Positions 1-15,000 of a stretch of DNA of 64,000 nt are shown here, one piece after another (within the stretch, counting starts at the first letter, position 1; every line of letters begins with the position of its first letter). This DNA comes from Lepidodermella squamata (Eukaryota > Gastrotricha): positions 310,001 to 374,000 of the forward strand of contig JBLDXI010000017.1 in the NCBI GenBank assembly GCA_047495785.1. The letters are read 5' to 3'. Position numbers and translations under genes: made by a program. A model generated the notes under the pieces. The model was not told the origin of the DNA, ran no database searches, and saw only the letters and a program-made list of their open reading frames with translations.

Positions 1-1
1 G

Positions 2-3000
2 GTTGAGGTTAGTCAGTACGTGTTGCGGAACGAGCAGCCCGGCTCGGTTAACTCACCCAGCGGGCCGTTGAAAGCTGTGGTTATGCTAACATCGCCCGAA
101 TTGATGACAACCCCGAGTCGGAGTTTGACTGTTCTAGTCGAATACAGCGCGTCTAGTGTCGGTCTAGCGGCGGCCTACAGCCAACAACAGCATATTTTGA
201 GCGAGGCGGGGTCTAGCGTGTTAGGCTCAACCACCCCACCGCCGCCTAATGTTGGCCCACCGGCGATTTCAGCGACATTATCCGTCACTCCGATGTATCT
301 ACCGAAGTACAAGCAAATTCAATCGAGCCCTATGAAGCGCCATTTAATGGCGAGCTTGGTCGATTTGCCGGACTTTTTATTCCAGGAAGACGCTCAGAAC
401 AACTTTTTCAACTATTTACTCTCGCTATCCGGGCAAAATTTGTCGAATTTTAACATGGAATCACAGGCTAATGTTGTTGATGCGCTGAGCCTTCTTTCAT
501 GGCTGCTGAATGTCAGTCAAACTGAGATAAGCGGGTCGACTTTCTCGCGAATTTCGCAGAAGGTCGTCGAAAATTTCGATTCCCTCCTGCAAATCGCGTA
601 CATTTTCCCGGCGACAAGTTCGCGAGAAGCCGCGACAATTTTGTCCGAGATAATTCTGCTGATTTCCGAACGAAAAGGCGGTAAATCGATTTCGTCCATT
701 GTCGAGCGGTTTTTCGACGGAATTTTTCTCGATCAAATGACGACGCAAATTCAGTCGCCGACAATTTTGCATCTGTTCCTGAAACTCGCGTCACGCCTCG
801 CTGAAATTCAACTGGTTTCGCCCGGTAATGCGTTACCTGTAGCTGGTTTCGCGAAACTCGCCGCCCTCGGTGAAATTTTGTCGTTGCAAACGAATTCCGA
901 ACGGGTTCAAATGGTTTCAGGCGATTCGTTGACTGCGAGTTCGAAGCTTTTCGACCTACCCCTGCCGACTCATCTGCTCGATACGTTTGTAAGACCGTCG
1001 TACGCTGCTGTGGTAGCGGGTCTTTTCGGCAACCCGGGTTCGGGTAATAACGGGTTCTCCAGCGGCCCGCCTGGTTTAGCCGATTCGTCGAAACTGAACG
1101 ACGGCCCTTGGTCGAATTTCTCGCCCTATTCGTTTCAAATGCCAGGCTTCGGCCAGAAAGTAATACCGACCCAGCCGCAGAAAATCACGGCGGCAGATTT
1201 CCCAGAGTTACCCGCTCCGGGTGATGTCGCGTACTCGCCCGGGCCTCGTCACATTTTCGGCCTGATTGAGTACGAATGTCTTCATTTTCGATTTCATAAA
1301 TTCTGCCAGGGTGCTAGGGCCGGGTCGCCTAGGGCTGGGTTTAAGGTGGCTCCACCGCCCTCGATCCGCCTGCCGAGTTCGGTCGCGTCTCAGCTGGTAC
1401 CAGCTAACCCGGAACCAGCCTGGAACCTACCCCAGGGCGCGAATCAAGCGACCCAGCCGATTTTACCCCTGGTTCATTCGTACTTCCCGACACTATCCGA
1501 GGCAAATGCGGCGTTTAGCCACGCCCTCGACCCGATAGTCGCTAATGCCAACAAAAAATCGAGTGGGATGATGTTTACGGTCGATGAGGTTCCAACAGCC
1601 GATGAAGTCCCAGTCACGAGTTCCGTGCCAATTTCGGTGATTTACGTCGCGAATAACGTTCAATCATCCGTACCACCGACCCCGAAACCAACCCCATATA
1701 TCACGCCATCAGTCACGCCGCCAAATGAGCCGTCGAATCTGCCGGCGATTCTACCCGGCCCGGTTTCGGTACCGCCAAACCAGTTGTCAAGCAACGCGGC
1801 TAATTCGCAGGATGCGCAAAGTCTCGGCCATAATTTCGACTACCTAACAAATATGTTGGTGCTAGATTATTGCAATAACTGGGTCGCGTTCGATAGATCA
1901 AGCGCGAGCTCGCGGCGATTTGTCGATCTCGACTTTGGCCGGCCTGTTGTCCTAACCGGGTTCATAATCCCCGTCAACGCTGACGTGCTATCCGTCGCTG
2001 TTGATGTCTGGCTAAAACCTGATGACGATAAAAATCATCGAGCTAAGAGAATTTGTAGCCATATGCGGCTGAGGCAAGAGCCGCTGGCTATGCTGAACCT
2101 ACAACCAGCCCCTGTTTGCCGGTTCGTGAGACTATGGACGTTTTTCGCGGTTGGAGCGACTCAGGGCCGGCTGTCGATGTGTGTTGGCCAGTATTACGGT
2201 TATTCGTTGCTATCAGCATGTCGTCTCAGTTCGTTGAGCACGATTTCAAATTTGATCGGGCCGAGTTTGAACATATCAGCCGGGTCGATTGGCCCGGCTA
2301 GCCAGACCCTGGTCGGTTTACACAGCCAGGTTTTACAGACGTGTATCGAAGACCAGTTGTACCGATTCCGCGAGGCTATGTCAGATCTGGCGACGATAAG
2401 CCAGGTCTACTCGAACCCGAGCCATTTAGCCACCCTGTGGACATCAGGGCAACGGGCGATTGAGACGCGGCTAAGGGTCTGTGTAGGCGGGGCGTTTGTC
2501 TGGCGGTGCCAATTGAACCATTGCAACAACATGGTTCAAGAACTTCGCGGTTTGATTTCGTCCCAAAATAACGAAAATCCACCTCAAAACGAGCCGTTAG
2601 ACAAGCTGCAAGTGATTTTCTACTACCTGCTGCGAATGTTTTACGTGCAGGCGAGGCAGGGTCTGCAGGTGAAAATCACCCTGGAAGATGCTTCTCGGCT
2701 CTTCCAGGCCGTTTGCCTATTCGCGAATGAAGAGCTGCGATCAGCTGTTGGCAATTTGATCGTTCATTTCGCGACTGATGTCGACTGGTGGCCGGAGTTT
2801 TTCGCGCAGAGCTTGGCGAAACTCTTCAACAGCGCCGCGTTTTCGCCTGATATCACATCGCTGAGTTCGAGCCCGAATTCGCTGTCCTTGGGTGACTATT
2901 GCAACCTATTCATTTTACTCATCGATTCAAACCCGGACCAAGCGAGCTGTGTTGTTATTTCAATGCTTGAAAAGCTGAAATCCTCCTTAATCACAAGAAA

Positions 3001-6000
3001 CGGGCTGTTTGACTCGACAAATATCGGCCTAGTCCTGTTTCTATCGATTTGTTTAGACGCGCTGTTGAGCCAGGGCCATTGGATGGGTGATCTTTGGAGT
3101 TTCGCGCCTGGGTCTCTCAGCTCGGTAAAAGTGCAATGGAGCCCGAATTCCAACTCAAATTCATCTCAATCGAGCCAAAACAACCAAAACTCAGCGAATA
3201 ATCAACAACAAACGCGTCTAGGCGGCGGCTCAATCACCCGCCGAGGTGCGGTTTACAAGAAGAAAGTCACGCCAAAATTGAGTTCGAAGCTATTCTCGCT
3301 ATCTTCCCTAGCAAAACAAAGCGATCACGTGAGATTTAACGTGTCGGGTGATGAGCGGACTATGTGGCCGTCTCTGTACCCTGAGGATGAGTTATACGGC
3401 GATAAAACGCCGAATTCATCCCAGCAATGCAACTTAATCACCCGGCTACCTGTTGATTTATGCAAGGCGGTGACCGAGTCCCTACTCGGGTTCGTTCTCG
3501 AGAGCCACCGTAAGAAAATGGAGTCGAATAACTCGCATCGCAGTTCAATGTCGATGGTTTTCGCTGATGTTCACGCGTTGAAATTAGCGGCGTATTTGAG
3601 CTGTTTTTCGAGCCCTGAACTCGATTTGTCGCAAATTTTCGGCGCGGGTAGAGTCGATTCAATGGCGAGTTTGCTTGAGCTGGTCATCCACCTTAAAGAC
3701 CAGGCGTTCTTCTCGTCCGAGTCCAGCATTGACGCGACTCGTTGCGCTATTCGAGCCCATGCGGCTGAGTGCTTTTTGAAAACTGTTCTACTCGCTGAGA
3801 AGATTACGAGAAAAACTAGCAACAGCTCGATTGGTCAAAGCGAAGACTCGCAGCAAGGTCCGTTCGCTAGTTTATTCGCCGCGATTAAGGAACAGGAGGA
3901 TGCGGCGTCTCGTTCTGGCTCAGAGGAGCTTTTCAACCGGTTTTTCGCGTTGTTGCATGCGACTCGGTGTCATCAAATCAGTCAAAAGAGCCAGTTGTTG
4001 GGCAAGTCTCATAAATGCAAGGCGGCCGAGTGTCAACCGGCGAAGAAACTGCTGGAACATTGGCGACAATGCTCGGATGCTTCGACTTGCACATGTAAGT
4101 GTTATAATTTGGAAATCCAAAAATACAAACAGAAAAAACGGAAAAATCATGAAAAATAGGTTATATTTTTAATAATTGATTTTATATCATTTTTTAAATA
4201 CGGAAAATTTAAAATTTGAAATGGAATTTTCGCAGCCATTGAAAATCGGATTGCTCTGAAAATTTCTGAAAATTTAAATATATTTTCTGATCTTTTCAAA
4301 ATTTCTTTTAATTGAGCATTCAACGTCCCTTTTCTAAGTAAATTGATTTATTTGAATTTAAATTTTTCGGTTTTTTTCCTTTCCAGATAAATACTGCATT
4401 CCTCTGCGGTTACTTGTCAATCATTGGCGAACGTGCAAGCGATTCGACGTCTGCGCACCCTGTAAAGAACTCGCGAAGTTCCCGCTAGTTTTCGAGCCAA
4501 CCGTCATGAACAGCATTGAAAGCGTAGCCGAGTGCAGTTCTCTGCCCGAAGACTCAAACGGAATCGTACCACCGCCAGAAATCGACCCAGCCGCGATTTC
4601 TATGAGCCTCAACGACTTCTTGATATCGGAAGATATCGAGCTAGGCGGATTGGCCGAGTTTGGCATTGACGAATTCATCGACATTGAACCACCGCCGAAT
4701 TTCGGGTCGAATTCCGCCGTAACCGCCCTGAGCCCGCCTCTACCACCCTTCGCATTCGACTGCCGGTACGACTTTTCGTTGCTACACCACTCGAAATACC
4801 TGCTAGGGTGTCTGCAATCGAGAAATTACGCCGAAATTTCAGTTCTCCCCGCGTTAAAATCGCCGCAACAGAAACGCCAGTCACCAAATGCGGGCGACTC
4901 GAGTCCGAAATTGAGCGAATCATCTGAAACATCCGCCTTAATTTTCCAATCACTGACTCGTGTGCTGAATTCAGCCGTTTCAAAGGGCCCTTCATCCCTC
5001 GCTCGTTGTTGCGAAATTATTGACGATTTGTTGCCGTATACGAAAATCAGTTCTGGCTCGAAGTCTGAGCTGGCAAGGCAGCATGAGGCGTGTTTAGTCG
5101 GCTGGTTCCGCCTGATAATCGGCGAAATTGTGAAACCACGTGATAGCTCGAGCCATCGCCATCACAATTTTGAGGAAACAATCGCGTTCAACTCGGTTTT
5201 TCTCGAAACTTGCAACATTTTGATGTCGAAATCGAACGGAAGTGTCATGGCTTCGAGCGTTGTTGAGCTCTTCTCTGACTCGGCGAAATTCCGCGATTTC
5301 CTCCTCGCCGTTCTTGCCGTGAATGACCTTCAAAATTCCGGCGTGGAATACGGCCCAACATTCTGCCAGACCTTCATTTCATTCCTGAGAAGTGTCCTCG
5401 AAATCAGCATTGAACAAATGAGTAAAGTCGGGCTGAATGTCGCGAACAGCCTTTGCACAATCGTTTCTCAATTCATCGACCAGCAATTGATCGCGGGGGG
5501 CGGGAATTCATGGCTACCGATCGATATAGTCGCGGCTATGCTGCCGTTTTTAGTCGAAATGTGTAAAAGCCTGCAAATCTTCGCGAGTGATAAAAACGCG
5601 GAGAAATGTTGGGTGAAATTGGGCGCGAATATGGTGCAAACCATCGCGCTAACTTGTTGCATGCTGCCGAGAACTGAGGCAAATTTACGCCTGAAATCTA
5701 CGTCAAACACAGCTGGGCAGTCGAATTCGAGCCTGTTAGGCGCTGCCCTGGGGTCGAAGGGTCGAGGCCGCGGGCGGGGTGGCATGTATGCGCATCGCTG
5801 GGACGAAGGCGCCCGGCCTAGCCAGGCCTCGAATGACGTAGTTGTCATGCGAATGCCGCCGTCAAATGCCGATCTCGTGAAATGCGCCTACCCCGAAACC
5901 GCGACTGCTTTCGGCTCAGTCCTAAGCGATGAATTAGCGTTGCTGGAGCAGATTTTGTCGAACGAAACGCTGTTCAGTGAAATTGTTGATCAGGGCTCGA

Positions 6001-9000
6001 CGTTTTCGTCGATTCTCTCGATTTTGTACTGGAACGGCATTTGCTGCCAATCTGCGAGTTCAATCGCCGCGGCTGATCCTAGCTCGTCGGTTTGCGCTAT
6101 CGACGCCCAGCAGATTTCGATGAGCGCGTTCGGCTCGGCTGCGTACAAAACGTGCCAGAATATGTTCAATTTGCTGGTTGAGAATTTTTCGCAACGAGTT
6201 GGTCCGTTGCTGCTGGCTAGTGTCTGCCCGTCTACTAATTTGAACAGTGTTGGCTGGGATACGCGGTCTGCGGCGCTGGTCATTGTTCAGGCTGTGCTGG
6301 ATCGATCGCCGGATGTTGCGACGTCGCATCGTGATATCATTTGCGAGATTTTGTTTGCGTGCTTTGAAGAAATTATCACCAACGACAAACTGTGAGTTCA
6401 TATTATCAAACTTCAAAAATATTCTTTATTGGAAAATTTTTGAAAAATTACGAATTTTCAGAGAAAAATAATTCCTGTTTGAAATGTTATGGTAGTATAC
6501 TAGGTGAGGTCTCGTAACCAAAATACACCGAATACGCTCAATTTCGTCCGCTGATGATACTCGATTCAACAAATTTTAGAGAGACATAGCCTGTGATACG
6601 ATAGGGTAGCAGCATTAAGAGGAGATGAAAGTCTAACATACCAGAGCCATGTTACGTTGATAATTTGGCGCAAGTTCTTTGCGTCAGTCCTTTTGAATAC
6701 ATTTCTCGGAGTTCTACCCTGATGATACAAAAGATTAATTAGTCGACTAAACAGTGCTGATCGGTGTGATATTCCTAAAGCTTGAAGTCACAAAAGTTAA
6801 AATCGAATGGAGTCGAAACATACTTCTACCGTGTTTGGGGCGGTATAATTGATTGGGTTCACTTTTTCGTTTAGATTTCATATTTTCATTTAAACAGCTA
6901 ATTTATAGTTCAATTCTGTTTGCAATGTAACTGTTTACAGTAGATATAAGTGATTGTTGGATTGTAATGCCGAGTCAGTCTCGGCTCAATCAGACACTTG
7001 CCGCCAGGGCTTCGCTGTATAGCGGTAATGAGGTTTGAACCGTTTGCCTTGGCTGGAATAGATAAGCCTCGTTTGTGCGATCGGTTTTCGACCCACCGAA
7101 TTGGAGTTGAACTGCGGTGAACTGAATAGTATCGAGGGCGCCCAAGTCTTACGGATTGGTGTTTTCAAAACATCGATAGTCTGAAATATATTAGAAACGA
7201 AACAAAAAGAAAGAACAGTTTATATCAGTATGAATGTAAATGATTGTAATGCTGAATCAATCTCCGCTCTTGTCGCCAGAGCTTCGCTGTAAAGCGGAAA
7301 AGAGGTTTGTACCGGTTGCCTTGGCGGGGACAGGTACGCCTCGTTGGAACAATCGGTTTGCACCGAAGCAAGATTATGATGGAAACAAAACAAAAAGAAA
7401 TAAGTATAAATCAGTACTTCAGGGCAATTGCTGGTGGTGATGCGATCAGTCCACCAGGGACGACAAGTTATCAGATCATAGTCTTTCGAATTTTCAAGGC
7501 TGGTAATTTTTTTTGATGAAAATGTCAACATTGTATGCATTCAATGCAACGAAATTCTCGCGTTAATGTGGTTCAAACTTGAAAGCCAAGGTCTGATCTT
7601 CGCTGTACCGAATAAATTTGTAACCGGTGGACTGACCAAATTGTGTCTTTCCAACTGAATTTACTTTCGATGAAGTTGCGCCACTAAAGTGCAGAGCCTG
7701 AACTGATCTGAAGTGCCCGAGTAGCCCTAAATATGAGGCTAAATTTGAGGTTCTAGTTCTACAGTGAAATCAATTTTTGTACTATCAGTGTACTATCAGT
7801 GAAATCAGAAACATTTAGTGTCCGGCGAGGAAGCCGTGGTCGCAACGACCATAGCCACATTCGGCCCACGGGCGTCCATCGAAGCAGTGGTAGCGGAAGG
7901 CTTTGCAATAATTGTGAAGTAAACTATAGCCTAAACCTTGCCAACAAATTGACAGAATTTAGAACAGCATCTTCCTTAACTGGAAACAAAATCTTTGCAA
8001 TGGCTGGGGTACAAATATTTCAAAAAGATTGAATAAAATCAAATTGTCTCTGAACATTTTCATTAATGCGATTTGGGTTAATTTTTTATTTCTGATTTAT
8101 AAGCCTCGTATTTGTAAAACCGTTATATATAAATTGTTTATTTCTCATTTTTAGAGCTCAAAAGTCGAAAAGCTCGACTTCGAATAGCAAGGTGTTCGAT
8201 CTGAGCCCACTCGCCCGGGTCATACCAGGCAGTGTCAACCTACCCCTGGCTAATCTGATCACCCAGCAAAACCAACCAAGCTCCACCTCAACCGCCTTCG
8301 CATCATCCCGATCTCAACGCCTGCTATACGAACTCGTAAATGCGAGCTCAAAACAAACAAGCGGCGCAGGCGGTGCCTCATCCAGCCAAGTCCCTTGCCC
8401 GATTTACGACTTGACTTCCGCATCAAGCGGTGACCCAAGGCCGGTTCCAATCCCGACCGCTCAACGGGGTCAATCGAACCGGGCCCCAGCGATTTGCGGC
8501 TACACCTTCGCACCGGCTGAAGATCACTTCTCATTCGCCGTTCACTTCTCAGTACCCGTCGTACTGGCTGAAATTGTTGTCGGGTGCGATTTGACTCATT
8601 CACGGGGTCACCTGCCCCAGGCTATCGAGGTTGAGGTTAAATCTGATAAGCAAGCGCCAGCTAGTGGCCAGGTTACAGCACCGGGCGCCTCGTCACTGCC
8701 CCTTCGATTCTGCTCGATTTCGTCGTTCAAAACACCGCGCGACTGCCTGGCCATCGCGATAAACCCGCCGCGCGTTGCCTCGTCGATCCTGATCTCAATC
8801 TACCGGCCGAAAACGGCGAATGTCGTGTATTTGAATTCGATTTCAATCCGCGGATTTCCGTTGACCAGCGCGCCGAACGCCCAGCCGCAGTTGCTGGCTG
8901 AAGTTGATCGGTTGTCCTCGCCTAGCGGGTCGTTTTCATCCGGGGCCCTGCCCGCCTTTGTCGGGCTGCCGTTGTCGTCGAATGAGGTTACGTTTTTGTC

Positions 9001-12000
9001 GCTACTTCACTCGGTGACCACTTTGGGGAAACTGAGGCTGTTATCGACTGCTGAGCGGAATGTGGCTGGGTTGCTGAGACTTGCGTCGTGCAGTGCCTTG
9101 GCGCTATTGGCTCCGGCTAACATCATCACGCCGACTATTTTGCAAAATTTGCTCGAAATGATTAATGTAAGTTGGATTTTGGGATCTTAGAGGCAAATTG
9201 GTTCCAATAAGATGAAGCAAATCGATCAATGTTTTCTCTAATTTTTTGAAAAATTCGAAATTCAAAATTTTGGCAATCAAAAATCGATTTATCGAGGAAA
9301 CGCAAAAAAATTAAGGAGGACTTTTTGAATTTATTACTATTTAATATTTTATTAATTGGTTGCGCACAAAATGTTGGGAATTTTTGTTGCTTTTTAAATT
9401 TGGTCAATTCTGCCTTCAGCCTATTATTTTCAAGATATTTCGAGTTGCGAGATTTATGAAATTTTTTTGAATTTATTTATAATTTTTCCTTTATTTATTT
9501 ATTGCAGATTTGCGTCGATTCTCTGCACGACGAATCGCTTGCCTCTCAATTCGTGTGCTCAATCGTTGATGTTTACATCCAAACCCTAGCGGACCGGTCG
9601 AAACCAGCCAGTGATTTGGCATCAGTCGCCTCAAATTCATCCACAATAACTTGCACCGCAGTCGATGTCACGCCATTCTGCCTATTCGTGTACTCACTGT
9701 CGCATTGGCGGTCACCAGTTATCAGCCAAGCGTTGATGGACCGGCTAATCAGCCACATCCAGGCTCAAATGCAGCGATGCGAATCGTGGTATTCATTCGA
9801 TCTGAGCCTGTTGCCGATAATCCAATGTCTGGCTTATCTGATCTGGAAACACGCGAAAAGCCAACTGGAACCCGATCGATTGGTCAAATTGTTTGAAATT
9901 GCGCTGCATTTAGCGAAAACTAAGGTGCAAAATGAGGTCCCGTACCTACCAACCCCTGTTCAAGCGCTAATCAGTGCGATTTTTAATCACAAATCGGTCG
10001 AATTCGAGAAATTAGGTCGTGATTTTATCGCGATTTTCGAGCGATTTCTCGAAAAATTTGAGATCAAACTCCACGACTGGACTGCGGCGTCTTACTTACT
10101 CCAGCCATTGGTTAACGTGTTCCTATCGCCGCGTTGTATGGACTGGTTTTCGACGCAAAATTCGGCGTTGGTCGAGAGAATTGTGAGAATGATTGGAACC
10201 CCGACAGCCGGGCCAATTTCAGCCTGTGCGTTAGGATTCGCGTCCGCCCTATGCCGGTCTCAAGTCGGGTGCAACTACATTGCGAACCAGTTAACCGACC
10301 AAGACTGGCAGCAATTGCTAAGCAATGCCGTTCAATCGACGTGCGACTTCCGATATCAAGACCTAGTGCTGCAATTTTTCACTCAAGCCACCTTAATCAA
10401 CCGAAAATCACAGATGAAACTAGGCACGGCGTTTGCGGCGCTGCTGCGGTCGAATCAGTCTAATTTGACCGGGTCTATGCCGTGTTTTATGCGCGCGTTC
10501 TGCAACCGGTTGTTGCTGGCTGATTGCGATATTTCATTCTACTGCACGCCGGATTTCGACGACCCGAGCACGATTATCTATGACACTGATATCGTGCCTT
10601 TCGCCGGCTTCCCAGCGAGTTGCATGGCCGAATTCGTCCCGCCCCCGTTTTCCGCCTCAGTCCGGCTATCCGGGCCAGGGCGGTGTATCCTACTCGATTT
10701 GATGACACGGTCGAAACGGCACCATCAAATGGCGAGTGGCATTGCGGACCAATCAACAGGCGGTGACGATTCAGTCGCGACAAAGGCCGCGAAAATGTTG
10801 AAAATCGCGTCGATCGCGAAACGCCGCGCCTCGAAAGACCTGTCCGACGGCGACCAGGCGGAAGATTTGAAGGCGATGGCTTGTCTACGCGATTTGTGCC
10901 TGAAATTCGCGCAGGAAGGCGGGTTGGAGCGTGATGCCGTCTCCGCTTCAATAGCCTGGCGTCCGCCGGCGAGATGGTTGATCAAAAAATGCTATTTCGC
11001 CCCACGGAGACCCGGCGATGTCAACGTAGCGCCGACTCGAAGTGTCCGGTCGTTGTTGAACGCGAATTTCCACCAAGATTCCGATTCGTTATCATCGTTC
11101 TATTCGAACCCGTTGCTCGAGCTGTCGGGTTTCGCGGCTTTACCGACCCCGGAAATGGCGCAAAATGCCATGGCAAATGCGTCGATCGCCCCGGATTCGC
11201 AGCTTGTGCCTCATATTTTGAGCGCATTTGCTCAGGTCGGCGGGTTAGACGCGTTGGCCCTGTTTTTCCCGCTGCCAAATTCAACCCCGAGTTCGAGTTC
11301 AAACCTACCGAATTCCGAATTACCAAGCGCGGTCTCATCGGTAATGGCTGCGTTTCTCGACCCGGGTGCTGGTGGGGTCGGGCTGGGGTCAGACCTGCCC
11401 GATGACTGGGTTGATATTCAGGACGTTGACTCAGATTCGACGATTGAATTCGCATCGCCGAAGAATGTGATCGTGTTAGGCGGGGGTAGCGCTGGTTTTT
11501 CGGCCTCCTCCCTCCTCGCCTCGACCGCATCTACCCTAGGCCTGTCATCGGCCGGTAGTCTATTGTTGGCTCAGCAGTTTTTCCTACCAGTTTCAGCCCT
11601 GGCTTTACGGGTTTTCTCGCGGCTACCGGATTTGGCTAACCTTTTGACCTCGGTCTCGTGCCTACCCCTCACCCAAGCCGCCTTGAGACTAGCGCTAGGC
11701 CTCGGGGTTGATATGGTCCATTTTCAGCAGCAATCATCGCTATCAGGCCAGTCGAGTTCGTCGTCGAGCCATCAATCGTCGGGGATGATAAGGGCGATGG
11801 GGCTGTTACCTGCCCTGCCGTTCCTAGCCCTTGATGAGTTCGTATCATCGACCCCGGAGTCGCTGCCGAGTTGCTTAGACGCAGGCTGTGTAGACCTGTT
11901 ACTAGCGGCTATTCACGTGTTGTCTCGACAGCAAGACACGACCTGCTCGAATTCGAATAATTTCATCAATTTACTACTCGGAAATTCGGCGCCGGTGGGT

Positions 12001-15000
12001 AATGTCCAGAAACGAGGTGGTCAAAACTTCGCGGATTGGGATGAGTCATTAGGGTCGAGCTCGAACGCGGCTCAACACTGGGCGAAGGGTACTGGGTTCG
12101 GCAGTGGCCCAACTAGTGTCAACCAATCGATTGATACCCGATTCTCGCTGGCTAGACAACGGCAGGAGGAGCAGCTATTGACGCTGTGTTTCCGGCTAAT
12201 CAGCCAATTTGTCGCATCTTCGAATCGTTGCGCTGATCTACCAGCTGTTCAACGCATGTTCTCCCTCATTTCCCACTCGTGTTTCGTCACTATTCTATCG
12301 AGTTATCTACAAAATGATTCGATTATGGACGTTTCGCGGCATTTGCTGCTCTACGAATCCGCCTTAAATTTGTGGTCGGTTTTGGCGGAGGAAGAGTTGA
12401 CGCATGGCCGGCAGTTGGGACTGTTCGATTCCTGCGGGAAAATGGCGACGTCGCTAGCGTCGTTTGAAGACCGGCTATCGGCCTATGTCGGGACACTGCG
12501 GGTGATTACGGCCGCGTCGCAGAGTGGGCCCAGCTCGGAGAGTGCGCAGTTGAGTGAGGCGGGGGCGTCTTCGAATTCCCCACCCGGCACGCCCGAGTCG
12601 GATTTGGACCCATTATTGTCGGCGGTTCGGCGAGCTCAACGGAGTAATGAGAAACTGCTGGCGGCGGCTGCTCAGTCGCGGAAGGACGATCGGGAAAATA
12701 CGGGTGGCATTGAAAAGCTCGAATCTGGGGCGGATCAACTGGGCGCAGAAGGTAAATTATTTCATGAGCAATTTTGAACATCTTATTTTCGATTTTTTTT
12801 TAATTTTATTTTGCTGTAAAACTTTGCAAATTTATATTTTAAATTCATTTGAGCTTATTTTGAATGTTATACGAATTTTTTATTTTTAAGGAGGATTTTT
12901 CTCGAATCAAAAAATATTTTATTTTTCTAATTTTTCATTAATACTTGGGCGAGATGTTATTGTTGGGGCCCGAGCCCGATTTCAGCCCGTACGCGTTCGG
13001 GCCGGCCCGTATGCGACCGGGTAACAGCACTTTACCACTCCGCGCTCGGGCCATTCTATAACGTGCCCGTATGCGACGTTTACTGTAAATTTAACAAATT
13101 CGAAAGAATCACGCTCCACCGCACACGGGCCGGCCAAGGTGTTGGCCCGAGCACGGCGGAGAACAATAGCAAACAGCGCTATTGTTCAGCGCCGCACTCG
13201 GGCCGCCGGGCTCGGGCATCTGGAATCGAGCCGTCGGGCTTGGGTAGCCGGGCTTGGGTCATCCTACAACCACTGCCCGACCCGATCACTGTATCAAGTC
13301 CCGGCCCGAACCCGGCGGCCCGGGTACGGCGCGCGCAAGTGCCTAACAATAGCACTGGTTCCCATTGTTCTCCGCCATGCTCGGGCCAACACCTTGGCCG
13401 GCCCGTGTGCGGTGGAGCGTGATTCTTTCGAATTTGTTCAATTTACAGTAAACGTCGCATACGGGCACGTTATACGGGCCCCAACATTATGATTAAAATC
13501 TATTGATTAGTTTGGAGAGTAATTTAGCGATTCAGAATCAAAGCAATTGCTAGAAATAGTCCTATCACGAGTCCTTGGTTATGGTTGACATTTCCATGAC
13601 TCGCCAAAATCGAATTGTAGGAGCTGCCACTCGACGAACTTCCAGTCGATGATGTAGATTTCGATGAAGAAGATGAAGATGAAGATGAAGACGAAGACGC
13701 GGAATTCAAGGTCGAATTGACTGTTTTTGATGCACCTGCAATAAGCCCACTGACAATTCCAATCCCTTGGCCAATGAGATTTGACGCGACATTCGACGCG
13801 ACGTTAGTGCCAGTAGCAACGCCATTGCTAGTGCCACTTGCGATCAAATCGCTGGTTCGCGAAATTAAATTGCTGCTCGATGCGCTGCTGCTAGACGACC
13901 CGCTTAGTCCGCTTGCGAATAGGCTGTTTAGATTGAATCCTACTCCAGAGCCAGGGATGCTGATTGAAGGCAGGGTGAAGCCGAGAAAACTCGGCGCCGG
14001 TGTTTGCGCGTTGATTCCGGCCGCAAAAATTGCGAATATTACGGGCAATACTAGAATTCTCATTGTTTGTCCAAACAGTAAACTTTCGAGTTTCAATTAG
14101 TAAAAGAGCTGTAAAATTTCTTGGTAGATCTTTAACTCAATCGAGGTTTTATATAGGAATCTTAGTTTCGCGGGGGTTACACGTTACGCAGGGATTAAGT
14201 ACGGCGGTCTTTTGAATTTTCAAGGGTCCCGGCTAATGGAATGGCGATGACGAAACGCGTAAGATGCCCACGCCCGTTAATCTGCCGTTGTTTCGGAAAA
14301 GGAAAAGGCGCTTTTTTGTTGATCTTCTAATGAAACGTTTAATGTAGGCGAAACGCGCGGATTAATGCGGACGGTGTTTGTTAACAGCGTTCCGAGTCAT
14401 AACTGTATGAAAGTGATATTTTGAATTTTAAAACGGAAGACAATATTGAAGACGAAAATCGTTGCCAAAAATTAATTAAGCCGTTATTGTTTAGCATTAA
14501 CACCAAACTTCATTCAAGAAATTCAAGCTTTGCTTAATCGCTTTGGATTAATTAAAATATTTCGCAAAAACAACACGATGAAATTCGCATCTAATTGAAT
14601 TTATTTCATTTTCATTCTGAAATATTCGTATGTCAAAGCCAGCGTATCAACATAATTTGTACTAAAAATATCAGATTTTTCCGAAATTTCGGACCTTCGC
14701 TCGAACTGCTGGAAATTATCAGCTGCTGATTAGGCAGATCTCTCAGAAAATTGCCAATTAAATTGCCGTAATTATCAACTTGTTGCAAATCTGAGTTGAG
14801 CCTGGCCTTCGCATCCGTTGGCATTACAGTTGCTTGAAACGTGTTGTTGATTGAATTTCCGACTTGATTTCCTGCGGTAGCTATCGTTTTTATGGCTTTC
14901 GTCCCACCGGTAACAACTTGACTGGTAAAGCCTAAAATCTGGCTGACGAGACCTCCGGTTAAGCTGTCAGCTGAAGCAATAATTCCACCAAAATTGATTG

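Noticed and set aside
513-794. Long open frames antisense or frame-shifted to the BIRC6 exons
   Set aside because: They lie wholly inside conserved BIRC6 coding sequence, have biased Arg/Ser composition typical of shadow frames, and show no domain.
6990-7370. tRNA-derived SINE or tRNA gene suggested by GGTTTGAACC-like words
   Set aside because: No cloverleaf, A box or anticodon stem could be drawn; kept only as a diverged repeat.
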